64,000 bases of DNA from NCBI RefSeq assembly GCF_004006665.1, contig NZ_QOCL01000009.1:434001-498000 (forward strand), in the 5' to 3' direction. Positions 49,211 to 58,509 of this stretch are shown here, piece by piece. Numbering within the stretch: the stretch's first letter is position 1; the number at the start of each line of letters is the position of its first letter. The notes below the pieces were generated by a model, which made no database searches, was not told the origin of the DNA, and saw nothing but the letters and a program-made list of their open reading frames with translations. The position numbers were made by a program, and so were the translations under genes. This DNA comes from Halobacteriovorax sp. HLS. GTDB lineage: Bacteria > Bdellovibrionota > Bacteriovoracia > Bacteriovoracales > Bacteriovoracaceae.

Positions 49211-51384
49211 TGTAGTCCTCCAGTAACGAGACGAGGCTTGCCTGGCCTTGCTCCGTAAGGTCTGTATGAAACCAGATAAGTATTATCAAAGATATTTTCA
49301 ACCTTTAAAAATAATCTTGCGTCACTTATCTTGTACTTCATGGCCAGATCAATAACACCGTAGGCTGGTATTTCCTTTCTTCCTACTTGAACTGCCTGAT
49401 CATACATCTTGCTTTGCCAGTTAAAAATCATACTAGTACTCAGGTTTTCTACTCTAAAGCCTGTTGAAAGGGAGTACCTTTGAAGTGGAATGTACGGAAG
49501 TGGGTCACCTGGGTTGATTTGACCGATTCCCCATTCTTCATTATTTGAAATTGTTGTAGAGTCAAACTCTGCTCTTGTTAGGGTGTAGTTAAGAGATACA
49601 GGAAAGGTCCACTTCTTATATCGTATATCTTTAGAAATAAGTGCTTCTATCCCTCTGATCTTTGCCTTCCCGCCATTATACTCTTCTGTTAGTTTCGAGT
49701 CATCACAGCCAGATGAGAAACTACAACTTCCTTTGATATTTTTATAATCACTGTAAAAGGCAATTGTTTCAGCGTAAATCACGCCATTGTACCTAACACC
49801 TGTTTCGTAATTAACACTTTCTCCTGGAGCGACGAGATCACTTTGACCTGGACCAACTATTGTTACACCCTTATTTATTCCAGCTAAGAGTCCAAAGTCT
49901 CTGTTAACTTCATAAAAAACTCCACCTCCAGGCACGAAGTAAGTGTCCTTTCTAGTGTGGGATTGTCCAATTAATTTATCCTCTCGCTTTACTGTAACGT
50001 TTTCAACTCTTGCACCAATATCTACTTTAAGATCATTAATTTGAATTTGATCATTAACAAAAGTCATTAAAGCTTGAGAATCGTCTTTATTTAAAGTTGT
50101 TGTTTTATATGTATCTGTGGCCTTTGAAAGATATCCTGAAGTCATATTGAATAGGTTTTCGCTATGATGTCTCTTTACTTGATCTTTATGAAATCTCATC
50201 CCAATATTTATATCATGCTCAAAGCCTAAAGCATCGTCTGCATAGTAGGTAACTTCGGTTTGAATACCTTGAGAGAAGTACTTTCTGTCATTATCTCCAA
50301 TAACAATTAAATCACTTCCGTTGCTGGCACTAGTGTCTTGTTCACCTTTGATAATACTGTAGTAATATTGGTTTATTCCAGACGTAGGATCATCTAATAT
50401 TTCGCTTACACTTGTATTATTATTAAGTCCGTTAAACTTTGACCAATTTCTTCTAAATTGATGATGATAGACCTTGGTGTTCAAATCAAGGTCACTATTT
50501 ACTTTTAAGTCATAGTGTAACTGAATCAATTGGTGATCATTAAGCATTCTATCATTTTGAGAAGCGCTATATCTTTGGTTAGGGTCACTTGAGAAGTCAC
50601 TATTAGCTAAACCTAGATAAGTCTCGTGTGAATCTTCATCACTGTAGCCAAGTTTAAGGACTAGGTTTTGCTTCTTGGCCGACTTACTTCCTTTAAATAA
50701 GCTTCCTTTTACTAAGAGATCATTCTTTTTAAAGCCTGTTTCTCCACCATTTGGAAGAGTCTTAAAGCCATCGCTACTGAGGTTATTATATTCTAAAAGC
50801 CATCCAGAACCATCTGAGCTAGAGCCTGTCTTTGCACCAATTCTTTTTAAAGAACCTGCTGATAGGTTTAGCTCGCCCATAGTTGTTGAAGGTATTGAAG
50901 AGCTGACTAGGTTAACAGCTCCACCAATTGAGTTAGGGCCATACTTAATTGATGACGGACCTTTAAAGACCTCTACTGATTGTGCTCTAATAGCTAATGG
51001 AAAGTAATATGCGGCAGGGGCACTGTATGGTGCTGGACCACTAAGGATTCCATCTTCCATTAAAGTCACTTTCTTTGATCTATGTGGATGAGTTCCACGC
51101 ATTCCAATATTCGGTCTAAGCCCATAACCATCTTCTTCCTGGATATTAACCCCAGGAACTTTCTTTAAGATTTTTCCAGCGTCCTCGTACTCAAATTCAG
51201 CTAACTCTTCCTTCGACACCACATGAGCGGAACCAGTTTGTGTAAAGGTTTCTTCCTTTGCCCCAAAAATATAAACTGTTCCATCTACTGGAGCAGAAGG
51301 AGTAAGTTCTTTTAGTGCGGGCGCAGGTGCTTGGATTACTTGAGCATTTGCAATTGTAATTAGGCCAAATAAAGTGAGTAACAT
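49198..51384 (-). CDS. TonB-dependent outer-membrane receptor, FecA-like
   Basis: The 728-residue receptor has a signal peptide (MLLTLFGLITIANA), a TonB-box-like stretch and a plug domain. The plug carries EDAGKILKKVPGVNIQEEDG, RPNIGMRGTHPHRSKKVTLMEDG and VEVFKGPSSIKYGPNSIGGAVN. A 22-strand barrel ends in GGLQYRF. The RPNIGMRG-type plug is common in ferric citrate-type receptors. It overlaps the imelysin-like gene by one base (TAATG) and belongs to an iron operon opposite tonB. The ligand is probably a ferric chelate. Confidence 0.93.
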   Translation of the reverse strand: MLLTLFGLITIANAQVIQAPAPALKELTPSAPVDGTVYIFGAKEETFTQTGSAHVVSKEELAEFEYEDAGKILKKVPGVNIQEEDGYGLRPNIGMRGTHPHRSKKVTLMEDGILSGPAPYSAPAAYYFPLAIRAQSVEVFKGPSSIKYGPNSIGGAVNLVSSSIPSTTMGELNLSAGSLKRIGAKTGSSSDGSGWLLEYNNLSSDGFKTLPNGGETGFKKNDLLVKGSLFKGSKSAKKQNLVLKLGYSDEDSHETYLGLANSDFSSDPNQRYSASQNDRMLNDHQLIQLHYDLKVNSDLDLNTKVYHHQFRRNWSKFNGLNNNTSVSEILDDPTSGINQYYYSIIKGEQDTSASNGSDLIVIGDNDRKYFSQGIQTEVTYYADDALGFEHDINIGMRFHKDQVKRHHSENLFNMTSGYLSKATDTYKTTTLNKDDSQALMTFVNDQIQINDLKVDIGARVENVTVKREDKLIGQSHTRKDTYFVPGGGVFYEVNRDFGLLAGINKGVTIVGPGQSDLVAPGESVNYETGVRYNGVIYAETIAFYSDYKNIKGSCSFSSGCDDSKLTEEYNGGKAKIRGIEALISKDIRYKKWTFPVSLNYTLTRAEFDSTTISNNEEWGIGQINPGDPLPYIPLQRYSLSTGFRVENLSTSMIFNWQSKMYDQAVQVGRKEIPAYGVIDLAMKYKISDARLFLKVENIFDNTYLVSYRPYGARPGKPRLVTGGLQYRF

Positions 51385-52673
51385 TAGTCATTATCTCCTT
51401 GAGCTTGACGAGGAGCTTTAAGGGCCAGGTATACAAGAAAGTCATTTTTTAGATCATCTGAGATCGACTTGATATCTTTGTGAATTGCACATATTTCAAC
51501 TTTTCTATCTTCTCGAGTTGTTGCCAAGCAATCTTCTTTGTTCATGCTATCAACAAGTGAAACTAGATCTTGATCACTTAACTGATCTAACTTAGTCAGA
51601 GTTAGGTCAATATTTGCATTCATTCTATTCTTAAGCTCTGTTGCACCATTCTCTTTAAGATAGTCGTCAAAGCCAAAACCGTTAATAGAGCGACTATTCA
51701 TATAGTCTTTTCCATTAAATAAGGCCTTGAAGCCTAAGAGGTTGTAGTACATGGCCTTGATAGAGAACTTACTCATTTGATGTTCTGCACTTTTAGAGCA
51801 ACTTGCTGTTGGACACAGGTCTGTTAAACCTAATGGCATAGCAAGTTTATTGTCTTTAAGAACTTTATCTAAATAGAAAAGAGAGTCAGAAAAATTATTA
51901 ATTGTTTGGTTCTCGTCACCAAGAACTCCATTTTCTAAAATTCTTTTAGTTAGATTTCCATAGTGTGGATTCCAAGAATCATTAAGTCTTTTTGCAATCT
52001 TAATTATATAGTCTGTAGATCTTTGTATGTATGCACATTTTGATATATTTCTGACCTGTAAACTTTGTTCAGACCAATTTATCATATTTCCTCTCGCTCT
52101 TGAACAAGAGTGAGTTGGTGGAGAGTGGTAGAGATACTCTAAGGCATCAAGCCCAGTAATATTAAAACTCTCTTTATAGACATAGTTAGGGTTATCAAAT
52201 AGCTTTACTATTTCTTTATCAATAGAGCAGGTATTTGTCTTAGTTAGTGCGTGAGAATACAGCTTATATCTTATTTCGTAATCTCTCTCTTGTATTGGAC
52301 CTATCATCATTGCCTCAAGGTAATGATAGCTCTCCATCGCTTTTTTCCAAGTTTGCTTTATTTCATCTTCTAGCTCTACTGTATCTGTTGCTGAACGATA
52401 GGCAGAACAAAGAAGTCTCGTTTTTACTTGAAGGTTAACCGTGTCATCATAAAAACGTTGGGTTGCAGGAACAAGAACATTAAGCCCAATATTCATTATG
52501 AGTTTTCTTTTTTCAAACTCCCCAGAGTTCATGTCCGATATTTCTTGCGCAGTAAATGGGTCTACTTGCGAGTATTCAATAGTAGAATTTTTATTCGTAT
52601 CAGGTAGGGAAGTATTAAAATCTCCACAGGCCGCTGATAGACAAAGTAGAGATATTAGTAAAAAATTTTTCAT
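51384..52673 (-). CDS. Imelysin-like lipoprotein (M75 family)
   Basis: The 429-residue protein has a lipobox (LCLSAAC, Cys16) and an imelysin-type helical domain: VPATQRFYDDTVNLQ, WKKAMESYHYLEAMMIGP, FNITGLDALEYLYHSP (the GxHxxE-like region, here GLDALE) and IIKIAKRLNDSW. Imelysin proteins are iron-regulated surface or periplasmic lipoproteins, often encoded with receptors. The classic His is replaced (Asp), so peptidase activity is doubtful. It lies between the DUF4856 and receptor genes, the usual iron-island arrangement. Confidence 0.85.
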   Translation of the reverse strand: MKNFLLISLLCLSAACGDFNTSLPDTNKNSTIEYSQVDPFTAQEISDMNSGEFEKRKLIMNIGLNVLVPATQRFYDDTVNLQVKTRLLCSAYRSATDTVELEDEIKQTWKKAMESYHYLEAMMIGPIQERDYEIRYKLYSHALTKTNTCSIDKEIVKLFDNPNYVYKESFNITGLDALEYLYHSPPTHSCSRARGNMINWSEQSLQVRNISKCAYIQRSTDYIIKIAKRLNDSWNPHYGNLTKRILENGVLGDENQTINNFSDSLFYLDKVLKDNKLAMPLGLTDLCPTASCSKSAEHQMSKFSIKAMYYNLLGFKALFNGKDYMNSRSINGFGFDDYLKENGATELKNRMNANIDLTLTKLDQLSDQDLVSLVDSMNKEDCLATTREDRKVEICAIHKDIKSISDDLKNDFLVYLALKAPRQAQGDND

Positions 52674-52723
52674 GTTAATCCATTTTTAAAATTGGGCCAG
52701 TTTCCTGACCCAATGAAATTAAA

Positions 52724-54226
52724 TTACCAGTTAGAAGATGTTGTTGGAAAAGCGTAGATACTATTAAGTAACTCTCTCGCTTTAGTCAAGTCTGACTTAT
52801 ACTTTACAACTGTATCAAGACCATTCTTATGAAGAGCTGGCTTATCAGCTAATAGAGTATGTAGCTCGTCGAACTGAGCATCACTCATGATCGATACAGG
52901 AGAGAATTGAAATGACAGTGCAAAACCTTTCATCTCTGACCAAAACTTTGCATGGTTAGTGAATAAGTAAGCTTTAGTTCCGTAAGCATCCATTTGAGAA
53001 ATTGTAGAATTAATATAATGAATAGTTACAGCTGCAAGTGTTTTTTCCCAGTTTCCTAATGCCTTATTTGCTAGGGCAACAACATATTTCTTGTAGTCGG
53101 CCGGTGCTTTAGTAATTAGTTGTCTACCTTGAATAAAAGCAGTCATTGTATTTCCACTTAGGTCCATTTCAAAACCGTAGTTTTTTGCAATTAAGTCCAT
53201 TCTAGAAAAGTTAGTTGAAAGACCTTGATTTAACTCACTTAAAACAGATATCTCACCATCGTTATTAGTATCGATTGAAAGTTTTGAAGCGATTTGAACG
53301 TCTGTGTAAGAGTTATAGTCTCTTGCTGCTCCAAAGTAACCAAAGGCCTCATCAAAGTGATGTTCCATTGAAGTATATGCCTTACCTGGTTTGTCCGGAG
53401 TAGTGTTACCTGAGTTTAGTCCACCTGTTACAGAAGTCGTTGTCGCTAGGTAATCTCCAGCTGCTTGAGAGTATGAAACTGCTCCATGAAATGTCTTTTG
53501 AACAAGTTGAGCAAGGTCAAGTCCGTCTTCAGTTATATATGCACCAGAAACTCTTTGAATTTCTAAGTCACCATTTTTAACACTGAATGCTTGCCCATTT
53601 TCTGCATTATTACTAATTGTTTGAAAGAATGCTTGTACTAAGTCTTCTGGCTCAGCAAAAGAGTCACCTTTGTTGTCAGCATTTACTTTTCTTAAGTCAA
53701 TGTTACCAACTTTGAATGAACTCCATCCCTTTAACTCTTTTCTTCTTAGAGGATTATCATTTCCAGCAATTTTAGATGAAAGGTTTTTACCAGGAGATTG
53801 AATATCAGAGTAGAAGTCACCTTCGTAGATATAAAGAGCTTGTCCATCAAGACCTTTTGCTTTTACTTTAAAGATGCTGTCTCCATTAATAATTTCGTCA
53901 ATATATGCATCAGTGTTCTCATTGTAAGCAAAGTAGCTATTTAGAGCAGTAAGTGTATCAACGCTGTCGTGTCCGCCTCTTTTTAAAGAAGTCATATAAG
54001 ACTTGATATCATTGATAAGAACTTGTCTGAAGGCCTGACCTGTGTAGCTTACACTGCTTGATCTTGAGAACTTGCTTGTGTAGTTGTACGTCGCAGGAGC
54101 ACTGTTCATTATATTTTTGATATGCGCTGGAGCATTTAGAAGAGTATTATTTGCACTCTCTAGTGAATTCATAGCGTTAGTGTTTAGCGTGATTGCCAAT
54201 GAGGCAAGCATTAGTTTCTTATACAT
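52724..54226 (-). CDS. DUF4856 (imelysin-associated) secreted protein
   Basis: The 500-residue protein has a leader (MYKKLMLASLAITLNTNA) and the DUF4856 features SSSVSYTGQAFRQVLINDIKSYM, TSMEHHFDEAFGYFGAARDY (imelysin-like metal/His motif) and DTNNDGEISVLSE, an EF-hand-like loop. Members often occur with imelysin lipoproteins and TonB receptors. AAGGAG precedes the ATG. It is the first gene of the minus-strand iron operon, facing tonB across a 157-base regulatory region. Confidence 0.88.
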   Translation of the reverse strand: MYKKLMLASLAITLNTNAMNSLESANNTLLNAPAHIKNIMNSAPATYNYTSKFSRSSSVSYTGQAFRQVLINDIKSYMTSLKRGGHDSVDTLTALNSYFAYNENTDAYIDEIINGDSIFKVKAKGLDGQALYIYEGDFYSDIQSPGKNLSSKIAGNDNPLRRKELKGWSSFKVGNIDLRKVNADNKGDSFAEPEDLVQAFFQTISNNAENGQAFSVKNGDLEIQRVSGAYITEDGLDLAQLVQKTFHGAVSYSQAAGDYLATTTSVTGGLNSGNTTPDKPGKAYTSMEHHFDEAFGYFGAARDYNSYTDVQIASKLSIDTNNDGEISVLSELNQGLSTNFSRMDLIAKNYGFEMDLSGNTMTAFIQGRQLITKAPADYKKYVVALANKALGNWEKTLAAVTIHYINSTISQMDAYGTKAYLFTNHAKFWSEMKGFALSFQFSPVSIMSDAQFDELHTLLADKPALHKNGLDTVVKYKSDLTKARELLNSIYAFPTTSSNW

Positions 54227-54318
54227 TAAGATCTCCTTTTGAATCTTGGGTATTAATTGGGCTTGTTATGTCAGGGATACAATAGTTTGGCAAGTCAAAC
54301 AATCGATTCGTATGTAGT

Positions 54319-54345
54319 TTTTATGTATTGTCGCTATACATAAAA
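54319..54345. promoter_or_regulatory. Large dyad between the divergent iron operons
   Basis: TTTTATGTAT (54319-54328) and ATACATAAAA (54336-54345) are perfect inverted arms of ten bases with a seven-base centre. The dyad lies about midway in the 157 bases between the DUF4856 gene and tonB and could control both directions. A weaker Fur-like stretch (AGTAATTATTCTC, 54355-54367) lies closer to tonB. The regulator is unknown. Confidence 0.55.
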
Positions 54346-54383
54346 TTAGGTATAAGTAATTATTCTCAATTGGAGTATCATAA

Positions 54384-54950
54384 GTGTTTGATTTATTAAA
54401 AGAAAAGAGCTTTAAAATAGCAATGGTCCTATCCATTGTGTTTCATTGTGGACTATTTTATAAGTCTCAAGAAAATATTTTTAGAAATCAGCAAGCTGCT
54501 GCAGTACAAAGTAGTAACCAAAAGTTAAGAATAAGTTTACGCAAGAGAACACCAAAGAAGAAAGTCGTACCTAAGAAGGTCGTTAAGTCAAAGAAGAAAA
54601 AGTCTCCTAAGAAAATTGTTAAAAAAGAAGTTGTCGAGCAAAGAATAGAAAAGGTTCAAGCGGCCATAATGAAAACGGTCTACAATCACCAGTCTAAGTT
54701 TTCTCCGACTCCTAGATATCCTAGAAGGGCACAGAAGAGGTCTCAGCAGGGAAAAGTTCTTGTTTCAATATTTATAGCTGAGAACGGTAGTGCTTATGAC
54801 GCAAAGATTATAGAATCTTCTGGTTACAAGCTACTTGATGATGCTGCGCTAAGGACTGCTTTAGAGTGGAAGTTTGCTCCGGCCATTCATAATGGTGTGC
54901 CTATCAAATCTGTTAACAATCAAAGCTTCGTTTTTTCCCTTCAAAACTAG
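54384..54950 (+). CDS. tonB: TonB energy-transducing protein
   Basis: The 188-residue protein has an N-terminal transmembrane anchor (residues 10-25). A very basic Lys/Pro-rich periplasmic linker follows (KKKVVPKKVVKSKKKKSPKK), then a TonB C-terminal domain (PRYPRRAQKRSQQGKVLVSIFIAENGSAYDAKIIESSG and LRTALEWKFAPA). It transmits proton-motive force to the receptor encoded opposite. The start is GTG, with GGAG nine bases upstream. No exbBD genes are visible in the window. Confidence 0.9.
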   Translation: MFDLLKEKSFKIAMVLSIVFHCGLFYKSQENIFRNQQAAAVQSSNQKLRISLRKRTPKKKVVPKKVVKSKKKKSPKKIVKKEVVEQRIEKVQAAIMKTVYNHQSKFSPTPRYPRRAQKRSQQGKVLVSIFIAENGSAYDAKIIESSGYKLLDDAALRTALEWKFAPAIHNGVPIKSVNNQSFVFSLQN

Positions 54951-55057
54951 TAAAAGGTGACTGACACCTGCGAGCTTTTCAACTATAATCACTCATAAAT
55001 TTATTACTAAAATGCGTAGAGATACGCTACATAGACCAACTTAAAGAGAGCTAAATT

Positions 55058-56494
55058 ATGAGTGTTAGAGTTAGATTTGCCCCATCTCCTACAGGGTATT
55101 TACATATTGGTGGAGCGAGAACAGCACTGTACTGTTACCTTATTGCTAAAGCAAAGAAGGGCTCTTTCGTTCTTAGAATTGAAGATACGGATCTTGAAAG
55201 AAGCAAGAAAGAGTATGAACTTGCTATGATTGATGACTTAAAATGGTGTGGTCTTACTCATAATGAAGGACCTGATATTGGTGGTGATTTTGGACCATAT
55301 CGTCAGTCAGAGAGAACTCATACATACCTAAAGTATGCCAATGAATTTGTTGCTAAAGGGCTCGCTTACCCATGTTTTTTAACAGGTGATGAACTAGAAG
55401 AGCTTACAGCTAAGGCCGAATCTGAAAAGAAGGCACCTCATACCTATCATGGAAAGTATCGTGATCTAGATCCTAAGGAAGCTGCTGAGCGTGTTGCTAA
55501 AGGCGAAGAGCACGTAATTAGATTTAAAAATCCTGGCAAAGAATGGGAGTTTAAAGATCTTGTGAGAGGAAATGTTAAATTTCCTGTGGACATGGTTGGA
55601 GACTTCGTCATTATCCGCTCTAACGGCATGCCTGTTTATAACTTCTGTTGCGTAATCGATGACTACTTAATGGAGATGACTCATGTTATTCGTGCAGAAG
55701 AACATCTAAATAATACTGTAAGACAATTAATGATTTATGAAGCAATAGGGGCGAAGCCACCTCAATTTGTTCATTGCTCGTTACTTGTTGGAGAAGATAG
55801 ACAAAAACTTTCAAAGAGACATGGCGCAACTTCTGTTAAGCAATATCGAGATCAAGATTACCTTCCAGGAGCTTTGATTAATTATCTTTGTTTATTAGGT
55901 TGGTCTCACCCAGAAGAGAAAGATATTTTTGATATCAACGCTCTTGATGATATTTTTAACTTAGATCGCTTTAATAAATCTCCGGCCTTCTATGATATCA
56001 ATAAGCTGAAATACTTCAATGAACAGTACTTAAGAGCGCTTCCTTTAGATGAACTTGTTGCAGGTTTTTCTAGAGCGATTGATGATTCACATGAATGGCA
56101 CACAAAAGATCAGCAGTGGAAGAATGATTTCAGTGAACTCTTTAGAGAAAAAGTTCAACTCTTCAGTGATATTGTTCCTCAACTTGGTTTGATCTTTGAT
56201 GAAGCAATTGAACAAACTGAAGATGTGGTTGAAGTTAATGGATGGGAAACAACTCCAACAATTAGAGATTATATTAAGTCGGAAGTTCAAAATATTAAGA
56301 ACTCTGGGTCGAGTTCTATTTCTAGTGAGCAGTTTAGCGAGATGATGAATCACTTGAAAAAAGGATTAAAAATTAAAGGAAAGCCATTGTTTATGGGCTT
56401 AAGAGTTGTTCTTACAGGGAAGACTCATGGACCAGATCTGTCTAAGGCCATTCCACTTACACCTATAAGTACTATTGAAAAAAGGTTGAATTAA
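55058..56494 (+). CDS. gltX: Glutamyl-tRNA synthetase
   Basis: The 478-residue class I synthetase has HIGH-type PSPTGYLHIGGARTALY and KMSKS-type KLSKRHGA motifs. Other typical stretches are VIRAEEHLNNTVRQLMIYEA-like region THVIRAEEHLNNT and LINYLCLLGWSHP. It charges tRNA-Glu, and possibly tRNA-Gln if an amidotransferase is present. GAGAG precedes the ATG. tyrS starts in its stop codon (TAATG overlap), so the two synthetases are coupled. Confidence 0.97.
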   Translation: MSVRVRFAPSPTGYLHIGGARTALYCYLIAKAKKGSFVLRIEDTDLERSKKEYELAMIDDLKWCGLTHNEGPDIGGDFGPYRQSERTHTYLKYANEFVAKGLAYPCFLTGDELEELTAKAESEKKAPHTYHGKYRDLDPKEAAERVAKGEEHVIRFKNPGKEWEFKDLVRGNVKFPVDMVGDFVIIRSNGMPVYNFCCVIDDYLMEMTHVIRAEEHLNNTVRQLMIYEAIGAKPPQFVHCSLLVGEDRQKLSKRHGATSVKQYRDQDYLPGALINYLCLLGWSHPEEKDIFDINALDDIFNLDRFNKSPAFYDINKLKYFNEQYLRALPLDELVAGFSRAIDDSHEWHTKDQQWKNDFSELFREKVQLFSDIVPQLGLIFDEAIEQTEDVVEVNGWETTPTIRDYIKSEVQNIKNSGSSSISSEQFSEMMNHLKKGLKIKGKPLFMGLRVVLTGKTHGPDLSKAIPLTPISTIEKRLN

Positions 56495-57765
56495 TGAATT
56501 GTTACGAAGATTTTAAAAAACGTGGACTTATCGAAACTGAGTCTCATGAAGAGATCAAAGATGCTTTAAATAATAAGAGTATCAGCTTTTACTGTGGCTA
56601 CGATCCGACAGCAAAATCTCTTCAAATTGGAAATCTCTTCGCTGTTATCACAATGATGAGATTGCAGAAATATGGGCATAAGCCTTATGTCCTAGTTGGT
56701 GGTGCGACAGGAATGATTGGAGATCCATCAGGAAAGAATGCTGAAAGAAATCTTTTAAATGAAGAGACTCTACAAGCTAATATAAATGGTCAAAAGGCAC
56801 AGCTAGAAAATCTTCTTGATTTTAACTGTGGTGAAAATAGTGCAGTTGTTGTTAACAATTATGATTGGATGAGTGGGTTTACTTTCTTAAATTTTCTACG
56901 AGACGTAGGTAAGAGATTTAGATTATCTGAGATGCTAGCAAAGGACTCCGTTAAATCGAGACTCAACTCGGAAGCAGGTATTTCATTTACAGAGTTTGCT
57001 TACCAAATGCTACAGGCCTATGACTTTTCTTATCTGAACGAGAAGTTTGGTGTATCTATGCAAATAGGTGGAGGCGATCAGTGGGGAAATATTACAGCAG
57101 GTATTGATCTCACGAGAAAGTTACATTCTAACCAAGTTTTTGGAATGACTATTCCTCTCGTTACAGACTCTCAAGGAAAGAAGTTTGGTAAGTCTGAAGG
57201 TGGAGCAACAATTTACCTAGACCCTCAAATGACTTCGCCTTATAAAATGTATCAGTACCTTATTAACACTGATGATTCTTGCGTAGAGAAGTATCTTAAT
57301 TACTTCACTTTCTTATCTCATGAAGAAATAGAAAGCATTGTTCAAGAGTCAAATGAGACTCCTCACTTGAGAATTGGTCAAAAGAAAATTGCAGAAGCTG
57401 TGACAGAATTAGTTCATGGTAAAGAGGGCCTAGATTCCGCGAAAAGAGCGACTCAGTTCTTCTTTGGTGAAAAAATTGAGAATGTAAGTGATGCAGATGT
57501 TGCTTCTATCTTTGAAGATATTCCCTCGGTAACACTTTCAGCTTCAATTTTAGAAGGCGGTCTTGTTATAGATATGCTCAGTGAAACACCACTATTTAAG
57601 AGTAAGAAAGAGGTGAGACGTTCAGTTGAACAAAAAGGTGTTTATATCAATAATGTTGCTGTTGCTAGTAGCGAGCAAACTCTCTCAAAAAGTGATTTGG
57701 CCTCTGAGACTTCTATGGTTCTTAGAAAAGGAAAGAAGAACTACTGTGTAGTTACCTTTTCATAA
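56494..57765 (+). CDS. tyrS: Tyrosyl-tRNA synthetase
   Basis: The 423-residue enzyme has YCGYDPTAKSLQIGNL (HIGH region), GATGMIGDPSGK, QIGGGDQWGNITAGIDL and KFGKSEGGATIYLD (KMSKS region). A C-terminal S4-like RNA-binding domain (FKSKKEVRRSVEQKGVYINN) completes it. Its ATG overlaps the gltX stop by one base. A strong Rho-independent terminator follows 24 bases downstream. Confidence 0.97.
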   Translation: MNCYEDFKKRGLIETESHEEIKDALNNKSISFYCGYDPTAKSLQIGNLFAVITMMRLQKYGHKPYVLVGGATGMIGDPSGKNAERNLLNEETLQANINGQKAQLENLLDFNCGENSAVVVNNYDWMSGFTFLNFLRDVGKRFRLSEMLAKDSVKSRLNSEAGISFTEFAYQMLQAYDFSYLNEKFGVSMQIGGGDQWGNITAGIDLTRKLHSNQVFGMTIPLVTDSQGKKFGKSEGGATIYLDPQMTSPYKMYQYLINTDDSCVEKYLNYFTFLSHEEIESIVQESNETPHLRIGQKKIAEAVTELVHGKEGLDSAKRATQFFFGEKIENVSDADVASIFEDIPSVTLSASILEGGLVIDMLSETPLFKSKKEVRRSVEQKGVYINNVAVASSEQTLSKSDLASETSMVLRKGKKNYCVVTFS

Positions 57766-57789
57766 TTGGTTTATCCTTAATATAATCTT

Positions 57790-57818
57790 AAAGACCACTT
57801 TATGTGGTCTTTTTTTTT
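57790..57818 (+). terminator. Rho-independent terminator of gltX-tyrS
   Basis: AAAGACCAC (57790-57798) and GTGGTCTTT (57804-57812) form a perfect nine-base stem with a five-base loop, followed by a run of T. Confidence 0.93.
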
Positions 57819-57922
57819 GTCTGCTAACTTCTCATAATTCAAGAGAGTTTTAATTTTCATTCATATTGTCCTAATACTCTGCCGATATGTTTATATAATC
57901 ATAAGCAATTGTAGGAGCTATT

Positions 57923-58270
57923 ATGTCATCATTTGACCAGAGTAAATTAAATGAATATTTCGAGGACGAAAAAGATATTCTTGGTGATTTGATTGTCGAT
58001 TTCTTTGAGGAACTCCCCGCTATGTTAGAGCCGATTAAGAAGTCGATTGAGGAGCTTGATGCTTCAGGGTTACAAATATCTGCTCATACTTTAAAAGGGT
58101 CTGTTTCAAATTTCTTTGCAGCTGAATGTGTTGAGCATGCATATTTTTTGGAAAAAATGGGAAGAGACGGAAGTGTGGACGCTTCAGTAGCAATGGAGTC
58201 ATTTAATAAATTAGATGATGCTCTGAAGGTTTTAAATACTGATTTAGTGAATTATTCAAAAGGATTTTAG
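57923..58270 (+). CDS. Histidine phosphotransfer (Hpt) domain protein
   Basis: The 115-residue all-helical protein consists of a single Hpt domain with the phospho-acceptor His55 in ISAHTLKGSVSNFFA, the classic H-x-L-K-G-S signature. It would shuttle phosphate between a hybrid kinase and response regulators; no partners are adjacent. TAGGAG precedes the ATG. It is monocistronic. Confidence 0.92.
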   Translation: MSSFDQSKLNEYFEDEKDILGDLIVDFFEELPAMLEPIKKSIEELDASGLQISAHTLKGSVSNFFAAECVEHAYFLEKMGRDGSVDASVAMESFNKLDDALKVLNTDLVNYSKGF

Positions 58271-58273
58271 AGC

Positions 58274-58316
58274 AAAAAAAAATCGACGACTGCTAAACGT
58301 CCTGTTGCTATCGCCG
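58274..58316 (-). terminator. Minus-strand terminator, possible end of a small RNA
   Basis: Read on the minus strand, CGGCGAT pairs with GTCGTCG, and the nested GACG-CGTC also pairs; a run of nine T follows, giving a Rho-independent terminator. It lies about 190-235 bases beyond the stop of the START-like gene, so it either ends a long 3' tail or a short separate RNA. A TAGAAT element on the minus strand near 58355-58360 could start such an RNA. Confidence 0.5.
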
Positions 58317-58509
58317 ACTCAAAGTGCTCAAATATTTTGTCTCTGCCTATTAAATATTCTAATCGAGGCCTGCGTTTTTTAAAAGAATTATTTTAAAAAA
58401 AAATAAATGAAGTCTATTCCTCGGTTAAAGATAAGTGTCTAAAATTTATCACATACCATCGATTCTATTGATTACTGTTTTTTTTTAGTCAGGTTTGTTT
58501 TTTCTGGCA

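Noticed and set aside
50675-51007. A 110-residue plus-strand frame inside the TonB receptor gene.
   Set aside because: It is antisense to the conserved plug domain and has no ribosome-binding site; a shadow of strong coding on the other strand.
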